NCBI GenBank assembly: GCA_004555155.1
Contig: SFJH01000023.1
Location: 1-64,000, forward strand
Source of the DNA: Clostridiales bacterium
GTDB taxonomy: Bacteria; Bacillota; Clostridia; Christensenellales; Aristaeellaceae
Length of the DNA stretch: 64,000 bases
Direction: 5' to 3'
In this document: positions 51,445 to 59,676 of the stretch, piece after piece
Numbering within the stretch: position 1 is the stretch's first letter
Layout of the letters: each line of letters starts with the position of its first letter
The notes under the pieces: model-generated
Told to the model about the DNA's origin: nothing
Database searches by the model: none
The model's input: only the letters and a program-made list of their open reading frames with translations
Translations under genes and position numbers: made by a program

Positions 51445-52440
51445 TCAGCTGTTGCGGATGCGCGGGTCGATCAGCGGATAGATCAGGTCGATCAGCAGCG
51501 TGGCGGTGGCCACGGCGAAGATCGATATAAAAATGACGCCCGTAAGCAGATTGTAGTCGGAATTATAGATTGCGGAATTGATCAGCTGGCCCACGCCGGG
51601 ATAGCTGAACGTGATTTCGCACATCAGGGAGCCGCCGAATACGCCGCCGATGTGCAGCGCAAGCGCAGTCACCTGGGACAGAATGGAATTGCGGAACACA
51701 TAGCGATAGCCGATGGTGGCCTCGGTCAGGCCCTTGAGCCGGCCGTAGTTGACGTATTCCTCCTCCGCCACGTTGGAGGAGAGCGCCTTCATGCTGATAA
51801 TCCACCAGCCCGTGCCCACCAGCATCAGCGAAAGAGCCGGCATAAAGGAGTTGTAAATCACCTTGCTGAGCCACTCCCAGCTGAATGCGAATTCACCAAA
51901 GGACGGCACCAGCGGGAACCAGCGCTTCACATAGGCCATCAGGATCATGATGACCAGCGCCACCATGAAATAGGGAATCGGATAGATGCACATGCTGATG
52001 GTTTCCATCAGCTTGGAATACCATTTTTCCTTTTTGAAGCCTGCCAGCAGGCCGATGGCATTTCCGATAATCCACGAAAGAATGGTTGTCACCAGCAGCA
52101 GACACAGCGTATAGGGCAGTGCCTGAGCAATCATGGAAGCAACGGTGGTGGGATAGTTCGTCATGGAAAGGCCGAAATCAAAGTGCGCCAGCCGCTTGAG
52201 CGTATCCAGATACTGTTCGAACAGACTGCCCTCCAGGCCGTACTGCCGGGCCAGCGTAGCGCGCATGTTTTCAATTTCCTCCGGCGACAGGGTCGTGCCC
52301 ATCGACGTCATTTTCGTGATCATGCCCTCAACAGGATCTGCGGGCATCATGCGCTGCAGGAAGAATACCACCGTGATGCCGACCAGGATAGTTAAGAACC
52401 ATGCAAGGAGCCTTGAGAGGATGAATTTTGTCAACCGCAC
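51445..52440 (-). CDS. Oligopeptide-type ABC importer permease (OppB-like)
   Basis: 331 residues, six spans. The N-terminus RLTKFILSRLLAWFLTILVGITVVFFLQRMMPADPVE is characteristic of OppB, and the coupling loop contains AEEEYVNYGRLKGLTEATIGYRYVFRN. GAGGTATCGCC lies before the start. The gene is 92 nt after the binding-protein stop. Confidence 0.9.
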   Translation of the reverse strand: MRLTKFILSRLLAWFLTILVGITVVFFLQRMMPADPVEGMITKMTSMGTTLSPEEIENMRATLARQYGLEGSLFEQYLDTLKRLAHFDFGLSMTNYPTTVASMIAQALPYTLCLLLVTTILSWIIGNAIGLLAGFKKEKWYSKLMETISMCIYPIPYFMVALVIMILMAYVKRWFPLVPSFGEFAFSWEWLSKVIYNSFMPALSLMLVGTGWWIISMKALSSNVAEEEYVNYGRLKGLTEATIGYRYVFRNSILSQVTALALHIGGVFGGSLMCEITFSYPGVGQLINSAIYNSDYNLLTGVIFISIFAVATATLLIDLIYPLIDPRIRNS

Positions 52441-52473
52441 GGGCGATACCTCCTCAATTCATCGCGTATACGT

Positions 52474-52500
52474 CAGGGGAGTGCCAAGGGCACTCCCCTG
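52474..52500 (-). other. Stem-loop between binding-protein and permease genes
   Basis: Perfect 12-bp stem CAGGGGAGTGCC/GGCACTCCCCTG (52474-52485 and 52489-52500, 3-nt loop) without a T tract on the minus strand. Likely protects the binding-protein mRNA or partly stops transcription. Confidence 0.7.
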
Positions 52501-52532
52501 CGTTTTAAATCAATTTTGTTCAGATCCAGGAC

Positions 52533-54419
52533 TTAAGCAGCGGGCTGGAACTCATTCACGATGAGCTTGAAGCAGCTCCACCACCACCAGGGACCGTTGT
52601 AGGGATTCTCGGAATCCGGATAGTTGGTCCAGTAGGTGGAGTTGGTGGGAACCAGCTTGGAGGTGCCGAACATCGGCAGCCAGGCCGCTTCATCCGCCAT
52701 GATCATCAGAGCTTCCTTGGACAGCTCATAGGTCTCGTCGCCGCTGGCGAGAGGCGCCATCTGATCCAGCACAGCGTCCAGCTTCTCGCTCTGGAAGCGC
52801 GCGTGGCAGCCGGTGGTCACTTCGCCGGAGGGCGTGTAGTAATCGGTGTGCCAGCCGCGCAGCTGGGTGTACAGATCCTTCACAACGCCGCAGGAAGGCC
52901 AGTAGGAGCCGCAGGTGTAGTTGCCGGGGGCACCGCAGTTGTGGAAGTAGCTGGCCTCGCTCGCCTGAACGGTCACATCGAAGCCGAACTCACGCCACTG
53001 AGACTGCACAGCATAGGCCAGGCGCTCGGACTGCGTCTCGAAGCCCGCGGGAGAAACGATCTCAAAGGTGATGCGCTCGCCGTTGTAGGTCCAGAAGCCC
53101 TCGGCGTCGCGCTCGCAGCCCGCGCCGGTCAGCAGCTCCTCGGCCTTCTCGGTGTCATACTTCCACCAGCCGACGCCGAACAGGTCGATCAGCTCGTCCT
53201 CGGTCATGCCTTCGACGGCGTCATAGCCTTCGGAGATCAGCACTTCGTAGAGCTTGACAGCATAGTCCTTGTCGAAGGGCTGATAGCCGTCTTCCCAGGT
53301 GTAGTCGATCAGCTGCTGGCGCATTTCCTTGTGGAACGCCTCGGACATGAAGGTCGTGGGGGGCATGCACAGCGGGGAGACGCGCATCTGGCCGGAGAAG
53401 GTGTCCATGGAGACCTGCACCATGTCCAGAGACAGCGCCATGGCCCAGCGGACTTCCTTCTGGTTGAAGGGCTCGATATCGCAGTTGAACTGCATGCCGC
53501 GCTCGCAGGGGTCGTCGAAGCAGCCGTAGGGGTAGTCGGGCAGCCAGCAGGCCACGTTGGGGTTGCCGGCCAGCAGCACTTCCCAGGCCTCGGGGGAGAT
53601 GTCGCACAGGATGTCAACCTCGTTGTTGAGCATCGCCATGGTCTTCTTTTCCTCGGTGCCGTAGGCGGTAAACAGAACATACTTGGCCTGGGGAACCTTG
53701 CCGGTCAGCACGCCGACGTCGGAGAATTCCGCGTCCTCGCGCAGCTCGAACAGGAACCAGTAGCCGTTGGGATCATAAGCCGACAGCGTGTAGGGGCCGG
53801 TGCCGATGGGGCTCTCCCACAGATCCGTGGCCACATCGTGATCCTTCCAGTAATGCTCGGGCATGATGTAGAAGAAGTTGCCCCACACCGTGACGCCCAG
53901 CTCCTCGGAAATACGGGGATGGCTGCCGACGGTGTTGATGATCAGCTCGTACTTGTCCACGTATTCGCAGGACTCGACGATGCTGGCCAGCTGCGCGCCG
54001 TTGGACAGGGTGTCCTTCAGCTCGAGCAGCTTGTTGATGGTGAACACGACGTCTTCCGCGTCGAAGTCCTCGCCATCGCTCCACTTGATGCCTTCGGTCA
54101 GAACGACCTTGAAGCTGGAATAATCATCGTTCAGCGCGATGGGCATTTCAGCGGCGAGGTCAGGAATCTGAACGCCCTGAATGGTGTCCATCTCCCACAG
54201 GTGGGAATAGCTCAGCTGATGCAGGCCGGCATCCAGTACGGTACCGGACATCCAGGGATTGTGCTGTCCGGGATTGCCGACGACGCCGACGAGGCTTTCG
54301 ACGACCAGCGTCTCGGATCTCGGCGTTCCGGCCACGGTCTGCTCATCCGCGAATGCGGAGAAGCCCGCCATGGTCATCATCATCACGGCAATAACGATGA
54401 TCGACAGAATTTTCTTCAT
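52533..54419 (-). CDS. Extracellular solute-binding protein, family 5 (OppA-like)
   Basis: 628 residues. Sec signal peptide MKKILSIIVIAVMMMTMAGFSAFA with cleavage before DEQ; no lipobox cysteine. Type II large binding fold with family-5 markers HNPWMSGTVLDAGLHQL, GIKWSDGEDFDAEDVVFTINKLLEL and PLCMPPTTFMSE. In locus with two GH172 genes, the cargo is probably a glycan fragment and not a peptide (inference). GGAGG sits 8 nt upstream of the ATG. Confidence 0.9.
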   Translation of the reverse strand: MKKILSIIVIAVMMMTMAGFSAFADEQTVAGTPRSETLVVESLVGVVGNPGQHNPWMSGTVLDAGLHQLSYSHLWEMDTIQGVQIPDLAAEMPIALNDDYSSFKVVLTEGIKWSDGEDFDAEDVVFTINKLLELKDTLSNGAQLASIVESCEYVDKYELIINTVGSHPRISEELGVTVWGNFFYIMPEHYWKDHDVATDLWESPIGTGPYTLSAYDPNGYWFLFELREDAEFSDVGVLTGKVPQAKYVLFTAYGTEEKKTMAMLNNEVDILCDISPEAWEVLLAGNPNVACWLPDYPYGCFDDPCERGMQFNCDIEPFNQKEVRWAMALSLDMVQVSMDTFSGQMRVSPLCMPPTTFMSEAFHKEMRQQLIDYTWEDGYQPFDKDYAVKLYEVLISEGYDAVEGMTEDELIDLFGVGWWKYDTEKAEELLTGAGCERDAEGFWTYNGERITFEIVSPAGFETQSERLAYAVQSQWREFGFDVTVQASEASYFHNCGAPGNYTCGSYWPSCGVVKDLYTQLRGWHTDYYTPSGEVTTGCHARFQSEKLDAVLDQMAPLASGDETYELSKEALMIMADEAAWLPMFGTSKLVPTNSTYWTNYPDSENPYNGPWWWWSCFKLIVNEFQPAA

Positions 54420-54527
54420 CTTGGTTTCCTCCATTCTTTTTCTATTTAACGGCATTGTGCCGCTAAATTCGCTCTGATTTTGGGCGTTCTGCCTTTTTTA
54501 TTGGCCGCGCCGCCCGTTCATAATGTG

Positions 54528-54556
54528 ATTATAATCTCAGAATCAGGGCGAATGAA
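54528..54556 (-). promoter_or_regulatory. Promoter of the OppA-like operon
   Basis: Minus-strand TTCATT (54551-54556), 17-bp spacer, TATAAT (54528-54533), about 110 nt before the start codon. The weak -35 fits activator control, for example by the nearby AraC protein. Confidence 0.55.
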
Positions 54557-54765
54557 ATATCAAAAGTTGACATGTTTTTTTGCAAATCTTGCTATTTGGT
54601 TGTGCAATTTTCTTGCCGCAGGATCTTTATTCCTTTTAATACAATGAAAAAATGCAATTTCTTGTGCAAAAAAAGTCGCGCGCCCGGCTTCGGACGCCCG
54701 ATTTATCACATCTTGACGTGCTGGATGCGGTTTTTGTGAAATCGTGCGGGAATTGTTTCTGGGAA

Positions 54766-54795
54766 TTGACAGATGCAAATTCTGTTGTTTATAAT
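54766..54795 (+). promoter_or_regulatory. Promoter of GH172 copy 2
   Basis: TTGACA (54766-54771), 18-bp spacer, TATAAT (54790-54795), about 58 nt before the start codon. Confidence 0.75.
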
Positions 54796-54853
54796 TCTTC
54801 ACACAAGGGGAATGTCCAATCCCTGCAAAGCAAACGCGAAAGGAATGAATACC

Positions 54854-55921
54854 ATGGTCGATCTGTCCACGCTCTATCAGCTCAGCAATGCCCGGACCCG
54901 CTCCATCAGCCCGGAAAACTACACCGGCGAACCCGGCAAGGGCGGCATGTGTCCCCTGGAAAAGGGCTTTGCCAAAAATGCGGCGCGCGAACTCGGCACG
55001 GGTTGGAAGGTCAATCCCTTCATCGTCATCGAGCCCAAGTCCACCTTTGAAATCGCCGATATCGACGGCCCCGGCATCATCAACCACATCTGGCTGACGC
55101 CCACCAAGCGCTGGCGCAACACCATCCTGCGCATCTATTGGGACGGGCAGGAGAATCCCAGCGTGGAATGCCCCATCGGCGATTTCTTCTGCATGGGCTG
55201 GAACGAGTATGCTCAGATCAGCTCCCTGGCGGTCTGCGTCAACCCCGGCAGCGCGTTCAACTGCTACTGGCAGATGCCCTTCAAATCCCACTGCCGCATG
55301 ACGCTGGAAAACATCGCTGAGGAGCCCGTGGTGATCTACTACCAGATCGACTACACCCTCGACGAGCTGCCGGACGAGGTCGCCTACTTCCATGCGCAGT
55401 TCCGCCGCACCAATCCCCTTCCCTACAAATCCGACTACACCATCCTCGACGGCGTAGAGGGCAAGGGCCAGTACGTCGGCACCTACATGGCCTGGGGCAC
55501 CAACAACAACGGCTGGTGGGGCGAAGGCGAAATCAAGTTCTTCATGGACGGCGACACCGATTATCCCACCATCTGCGGCACCGGCACCGAGGACTATTTC
55601 TGCGGCTCCTACGACTTCGAGGACCCGGTCAACCACGACAAATATCTGGCCTTCACCACGCCCTATTCCGGCTTCCACCCCATCACGCCCAACACGCTGT
55701 ACAAGAGCCAGTTCCGCTTCGGCATGTACCGCTGGCACATCGCCGACCCGATTCGCTTCGAAAAGAGCCTCCGCGTGACCATCCAGGCACTGGGCTGGCG
55801 CGAGGGCGGCCGCTATCTGCCCCTGCAGGACGACATTGCCTCCGTCGCCTACTGGTATCAGACGCTGCCCACCGCCAAGTTCCCGCCCCTTCCCGATAAG
55901 GATTATCTGGAGGTCATCTGA
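54854..55921 (+). CDS. GH172 (DUF2961) glycoside hydrolase-type protein, copy 2
   Basis: 355 residues, no signal peptide. Clear homologue of copy 1: SRSISxENFTG/TRSISPENYTG at the start, WWGEGEIKFFMDGDTDYPT and CGTGTEDYFCGSYDF with both putative catalytic glutamates, and RFGMYRWHIADPIRF. It differs by one residue in the loop between the two glutamate motifs. AAAGGA fits the ATG at 54854 (10 nt), not the in-frame ATG at 54845. Divergent from the importer operon and convergent with the AraC gene. Confidence 0.88.
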   Translation: MVDLSTLYQLSNARTRSISPENYTGEPGKGGMCPLEKGFAKNAARELGTGWKVNPFIVIEPKSTFEIADIDGPGIINHIWLTPTKRWRNTILRIYWDGQENPSVECPIGDFFCMGWNEYAQISSLAVCVNPGSAFNCYWQMPFKSHCRMTLENIAEEPVVIYYQIDYTLDELPDEVAYFHAQFRRTNPLPYKSDYTILDGVEGKGQYVGTYMAWGTNNNGWWGEGEIKFFMDGDTDYPTICGTGTEDYFCGSYDFEDPVNHDKYLAFTTPYSGFHPITPNTLYKSQFRFGMYRWHIADPIRFEKSLRVTIQALGWREGGRYLPLQDDIASVAYWYQTLPTAKFPPLPDKDYLEVI

Positions 55922-56063
55922 TTCGCGCGGCGAGAGGTGATCCCCTTTCGCCGGGGCGATGGAATCGGCTGCACCGCGCGCCTGCGCCGCCTGACGTCTT
56001 CCCGGTCGAACCACACTCCGCCGGGGCCCGTCACGCGGCCCGCCCCCGCGGAATGCTCTTTCG

Positions 56064-56113
56064 AAAAATCCCCGGCGCGCCCGATTGCATGGGCATGCCG
56101 GGGATTCCTTTTT
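56064..56113. terminator. Bidirectional terminator between GH172 copy 2 and araC
   Basis: 10-bp stem AATCCCCGGC/GCCGGGGATT (56067-56076 and 56097-56106), 20-nt loop that contains a smaller GCCC/GGGC pair, with T's following on the plus strand (CCTTTTT) and on the minus strand (TTTTTCG). Confidence 0.8.
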
Positions 56114-56120
56114 CCTGAGA

Positions 56121-56993
56121 CTAGCGGCGATAGATGGACGGCGGAACGTTCTCCCGCTTCTTGAAGGCGCGGCTGAAGGAATAGATGCTCTGAAAGCCCA
56201 CCGTTTCCGCGATATCGCTGATGGACATGTTGGTGGTTAACAGCAGCTCCTTCGCCTTGTCGATCCGCGAATCAAGGTGATACTGTATGGGCGAAACGCC
56301 GAAGGACTGCTTGAACTGGCGGCACAGGTGATATTTGCTGACGTGCACCCGGTCGGAGAGCTCCTCCAGCGAAAAGTCGCGGTCCAGGCTCTCGTTCAGA
56401 ATGTCCCGCACCTGCTGGGCGACGTTGGGCCAGCTCTCGTGATCGTCATTGTCCTTGCTGTTCAGCGTCACCTCCCGCATCAGCGTGGCGAACAGCTGAA
56501 GAAACAGGCCGTTGACCAGCACGTCGGAGTGGATCATGCGCTTTTCCTTCTCGCGGATGATCGCCATCAGCAGGCCCTCGATGTTCTTCGACTTGCGCAG
56601 CCGCAGAACCGGCGGCAGATTCGGACAGAATTCATCCAGAATGTCCTTGCGGAACAGCACGTATTCCCGGGGATTGATCTCGTCCAGCGACGCGAAGGAG
56701 ATGTATACGTGCGGGCTGAACTCATCCTCCACCAGGTCGAAATGGATGTGCGGCTGATGAACCAGCGTGTTCCCCACCGATCGGAGGGAATGATGCTGCT
56801 TCGGCCGCAGAAGTATGATATCGCCGGGAAGCACCCGATATCCTGTTCCTTCCACGACGAGCTCCAGTTCACCGCTCTCGAGATAGATGATCTCATAGTC
56901 AAAGATGACCCGCCGGTCGACATACCAGTCCAGGCTCGAAGCCCAGTTGTCCCAGGCAATGCGGATATACGGCGACAGCTTCGGCTGCGGCAT
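56121..56993 (-). CDS. AraC-family transcriptional regulator
   Basis: 290 residues. N-terminal cupin sensor domain (about 15-90, DYEIIYLESGELELVVEG and PGDIILLRPKQHHSL) and a C-terminal pair of helix-turn-helix motifs (about 190-290: LEELSDRVHVSKYHLCRQFKQSFG and ISDIAETVGFQSIYSFSRAFKKRENVPPSIYR). Ligand likely a sugar. The start at 56993 has GGAAAGGAGGAAG 6 nt upstream; longer forms do not. Probably controls the neighbouring GH172/importer locus. Confidence 0.9.
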   Translation of the reverse strand: MPQPKLSPYIRIAWDNWASSLDWYVDRRVIFDYEIIYLESGELELVVEGTGYRVLPGDIILLRPKQHHSLRSVGNTLVHQPHIHFDLVEDEFSPHVYISFASLDEINPREYVLFRKDILDEFCPNLPPVLRLRKSKNIEGLLMAIIREKEKRMIHSDVLVNGLFLQLFATLMREVTLNSKDNDDHESWPNVAQQVRDILNESLDRDFSLEELSDRVHVSKYHLCRQFKQSFGVSPIQYHLDSRIDKAKELLLTTNMSISDIAETVGFQSIYSFSRAFKKRENVPPSIYRR

Positions 56994-57045
56994 AAGCGCT
57001 TCCTCCTTTCCGATCGCCGTTCTGACGGTGTGGTTCGCCAAAAAC

Positions 57046-57057
57046 GTACACGTGTAC
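57046..57057. promoter_or_regulatory. 12-bp palindrome upstream of araC
   Basis: GTACACGTGTAC, a perfect palindrome, between the promoter (-10 at 57073-57078) and the start codon of the AraC gene. Candidate operator for repression of araC. Confidence 0.45.
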
Positions 57058-57072
57058 AATAACTCTGATTTT

Positions 57073-57101
57073 ATTATAGCACCTGTTCCGAAAAGATACA
57101 A
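57073..57101 (-). promoter_or_regulatory. Promoter of araC
   Basis: Minus-strand TTGTAT (57096-57101), 17-bp spacer, TATAAT (57073-57078) preceded by TGC, an extended -10. Confidence 0.7.
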
Positions 57102-57308
57102 CCCCAAATCGGAGTTGTTAAAATTTTCACCAAAAATCTGCCGGACGCTTTTTTGCACCGATCCGGCTGCAAAAAACGCTTCTTCCGTCAGGGTGCTGCC
57201 CGGAAAAAACGTAAAATCTTCAGCTTTCCGCCGTCCGCCTGTCCAGTGAAAGACCCGGATTCTCATCGAAGGGGTCAACAAGCCCTTCCCGACGCGCAAA
57301 TCCGCACA

Positions 57309-57337
57309 TTGACGATGCGCGGATTTCGCTGTATACT
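57309..57337 (+). promoter_or_regulatory. Promoter of azlCD
   Basis: TTGACG (57309-57314), 17-bp spacer, TATACT (57332-57337). The predicted start near 57344 rules out in-frame start codons upstream of 57366. Confidence 0.75.
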
Positions 57338-57365
57338 AATGAAAAACACAAGGCAGACAATTCCA

Positions 57366-58079
57366 ATGATGAACAAACGACAGCTCTTTCTCTATGCCTT
57401 CCGGAAATCCATTCCCGTGATGCTGGGCTACGTCTTTCTGGGCATGGCCTTCGGCATTCTGCTGCAGCAGTCCGGGCTGGGCTGGCCCTGGGCGCTGCTG
57501 ATCAGCGCGGTGGTCTACGCCGGATCGATGCAGTTCGCGCTGGTGACGCTGCTCAGCGCGGCCACCCCGCTTCCCACCGTGGCGGTGATGACGCTGATGG
57601 TGAACAGCCGCCACCTGTTCTACGGCCTGTCCTTCATCGACACCTTCCGCGAGATGGGCTGGAAGGCCCCCTACATGATCTTCTCGCTGTCCGACGAGAC
57701 CTACTCGGTGCTCTGCTCCTGCAAGGGCGACGAGGCGTTTGCGCAGTGCAATCACGAGGCCGCGTTCTATATCTCCGCGCTGCATCAGGGCTACTGGGTT
57801 CTGGGCTCGATCGTCGGCGCGGTGGCGGGCGAGTTGCTGACCTTCGACGCCACCGGCATCGACTTCTCCATGACGGCGCTGTTCGTGGTCATTCTGGCAG
57901 ATCAGCTGCGCGGCGGCGGACGCGAGGCGCGCGTCTGCGCGGGAATCGGCGTCGCCATCGCCATCGTCTTCCTGCTGGCGCTGGGCGCGGACCGCTTTCT
58001 GCTGCCCACGCTGGCGAGCACCGTCCTCGCGCTGGCGATCGTCAACTGCATGAGAAGGGAGGTTCCGGCGCATGAATAG
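57366..58079 (+). CDS. azlC: AzlC family branched-chain amino acid export permease
   Basis: 237 residues, about five or six spans. Typical AzlC segments: RKSIPVMLGYVFLGMAFGILL, VYAGSMQFALVTLL, and MTLMVNSRHLFYGLSFIDTF. With AzlD it exports branched-chain amino acids or analogues. Start MM at 57366; the ribosome binding site is weak (AAGGCAG). It overlaps azlD by 8 nt. Confidence 0.88.
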   Translation: MMNKRQLFLYAFRKSIPVMLGYVFLGMAFGILLQQSGLGWPWALLISAVVYAGSMQFALVTLLSAATPLPTVAVMTLMVNSRHLFYGLSFIDTFREMGWKAPYMIFSLSDETYSVLCSCKGDEAFAQCNHEAAFYISALHQGYWVLGSIVGAVAGELLTFDATGIDFSMTALFVVILADQLRGGGREARVCAGIGVAIAIVFLLALGADRFLLPTLASTVLALAIVNCMRREVPAHE

Positions 58080-58398
58080 CACTGCGTATACAATTCTGGC
58101 CATTCTGGTCTGCGCCGCGTGCACCTTCGCGCTGCGCGTCGCGCCGTTCGCGCTGTTCAGCGGAAAGCGGGGCATGCCGCCCGCCGTGCGCCGGCTGGCC
58201 ATGAAAATGCCCGCCGCGATCATCGCCGTGCTGGTGGTCTACTGTCTGAAGGGACTGCCCGCATCCGACGCAGCTCATGCGACGATCACGCTGGGCAGCG
58301 TGGCCGCGGTGGTGGCGCTGCATCTGTGGAAGCGCAACACCCTGCTGAGCATCGCGGGGGGCACCATCCTGTACATGGCGCTGCTGCGCATCATCTGA
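58072..58398 (+). CDS. azlD: AzlD family small transport subunit
   Basis: 108 residues with about three or four spans. Pattern CTFALRVAPFALF...MPPAVRRLAMKMPAAIIAVLVVYCLKG is typical of AzlD. It starts inside the end of azlC with AGGGAGG upstream. Confidence 0.88.
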   Translation: MNSTAYTILAILVCAACTFALRVAPFALFSGKRGMPPAVRRLAMKMPAAIIAVLVVYCLKGLPASDAAHATITLGSVAAVVALHLWKRNTLLSIAGGTILYMALLRII

Positions 58399-58423
58399 AA
58401 ATAACGAACACGGAGGATATTTT

Positions 58424-59080
58424 ATGAGCGATATCTCTTTGCGGGAAGACCGCTTCACCAAAATCAACCGCGTCTTTTTCGCCCTGTACGGGCTGTTCTG
58501 CGCCGTGCTGGTGGTCGTCTACGCCATCCAGCGGGACGGCTATCACCTCGGCATCTCCCTGGGCGCAATGCTCGTCCCGCTGGCCATTCCGCTGTTTTAC
58601 GCGGTTCTGCACCTGAAGCCCGTGCAGCAGCTGAACTTTCTGGTGCTGGCGTTCACGTTTCTGGCCTATCCGCTGGGCGCCTGTCTGGACCTCTACCGGA
58701 TTCTGCCCGGCTTCGACAAGGTGGCCCACACCCTCTCCGGCGTGTTTGTCAGCCTGCTGTGCCTGATCCTCTACTACGCGCTGAAGCCGGGTCACGCCAT
58801 CGAGCGCCCGGACGCGCCGCTGGCGATGGTGTTCACCTTCCTGGGCTCCATGGCGGTGGCGGGTCTGTGGGAGATCTGCGAATACCTGGTCTCCGCGATC
58901 GTGGGGCTGGATCTGCAGCGCGTGGCGGCCACCGGCGTGGCCGACAGCATGCAGGACATGATCGTCTGCATGATCGGCACTCTGGCCACGCTGCCCTTCG
59001 TTCACAGGCTGTGCGGCGGCAAGCGGGATCTGGTCACGGGCGCGGTAGAAGCCTTTGTCGAGCTGAATCTGAAAGGATGA
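58424..59080 (+). CDS. Multi-span membrane protein, possibly DUF2238/YjdF-like
   Basis: 218 residues with about six hydrophobic spans. The segments FDKVAHTLSGVFVSLL and GLWEICEYLVSAIVGLDLQ followed by GVADSMQDMIVCMIGTL resemble the conserved His, Glu and Asp positions of DUF2238 proteins. Function unknown. ACGGAGG precedes the ATG. Likely in one transcript with azlCD (26-nt gap) and the following GNAT gene (4-nt gap). Confidence 0.6.
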   Translation: MSDISLREDRFTKINRVFFALYGLFCAVLVVVYAIQRDGYHLGISLGAMLVPLAIPLFYAVLHLKPVQQLNFLVLAFTFLAYPLGACLDLYRILPGFDKVAHTLSGVFVSLLCLILYYALKPGHAIERPDAPLAMVFTFLGSMAVAGLWEICEYLVSAIVGLDLQRVAATGVADSMQDMIVCMIGTLATLPFVHRLCGGKRDLVTGAVEAFVELNLKG

Positions 59081-59084
59081 TATC

Positions 59085-59606
59085 ATGCACCGCTTTGTTC
59101 TCGAAACCGAGCGCCTGACCCTGCGCTGCCCCACGCCCAATGACGCGGAGGACGCCTTCGTCTGGCTGAGCGACCCGGAGGTCAACCGGTACATGCCCTA
59201 CAACCTCTATGAAAGCGTGGAACAGGTGCGCGCCTGGCTGCAGACCGTGGCCGACGACGACGGCATGAAGTTCCACTTCGCCTTCGTGCGCAAATCGGAC
59301 GGCCGGGTGATCGGCTCGGGCGACGTATCGCCCAACGAGGCCGGGGACGTCTGGGAAACGGGCTACAACCTGCGCCGCGACTGCTGGAACCAGGGCTACA
59401 CCACCGAGGCCGTCCGGGCGATGCTCCGCTTTGCCCACGACGTGTTCGGCGTGCACGAGTTTGGCGCGACCCACGCCATCGCCAACCCCGCCTCGGGCCG
59501 GGTGATGGAGCACTGCGGCATGCGCTTCGACCACTTCAACGAATACGGCCGCTTCGACGGCAGCGAGACCTTTCCCGCAAAGTACTATCGCCTGCACATG
59601 GACTGA
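59085..59606 (+). CDS. GNAT family N-acetyltransferase (RimJ/RimL-like)
   Basis: 173 residues. ETERLTLRCPTPNDAEDAF start, acetyl-CoA loop YNLRRDCWNQGYTTEAVRAML near 97-117, and the NPASGRVMEHCGMRF helix. Substrate unknown. AAAGGATGATATC precedes the ATG. Confidence 0.82.
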   Translation: MHRFVLETERLTLRCPTPNDAEDAFVWLSDPEVNRYMPYNLYESVEQVRAWLQTVADDDGMKFHFAFVRKSDGRVIGSGDVSPNEAGDVWETGYNLRRDCWNQGYTTEAVRAMLRFAHDVFGVHEFGATHAIANPASGRVMEHCGMRFDHFNEYGRFDGSETFPAKYYRLHMD

Positions 59607-59629
59607 AAAAGCATTTCCCTTGACAGACC

Positions 59630-59666
59630 AAGCCCCGCTCCCGGCGTTGATCCGGGAGCGGGGCTT
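59630..59666. terminator. Bidirectional hairpin terminator
   Basis: Perfect 15-bp stem (arms 59630-59644 and 59652-59666, 7-nt loop) between convergent stops at 59606 and 59677. T/A content at both ends is modest. Confidence 0.75.
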
Positions 59667-59676
59667 CTGTCGTCTG

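Larger units (their letters stand above)
54420..54853. other. Divergent intergenic region between oppA-like and GH172 copy 2
   Basis: 434 bp with no supported gene, AT-rich in the middle. It contains the minus-strand promoter (54528-54556) and the plus-strand promoter (54766-54795). A second TTGACA at 54567-54572 has only a weak -10 (TGCTAT). No terminator or riboswitch seen. Confidence 0.6.

Noticed and set aside
49615..52395. 926-codon plus-strand frame
   Set aside because: Antisense to the OppB-, OppC- and OppD-like genes.
57153..57365. Longer azlC start
   Set aside because: The upstream in-frame codons cover the consensus promoter at 57309-57337, so they cannot be translated from it.
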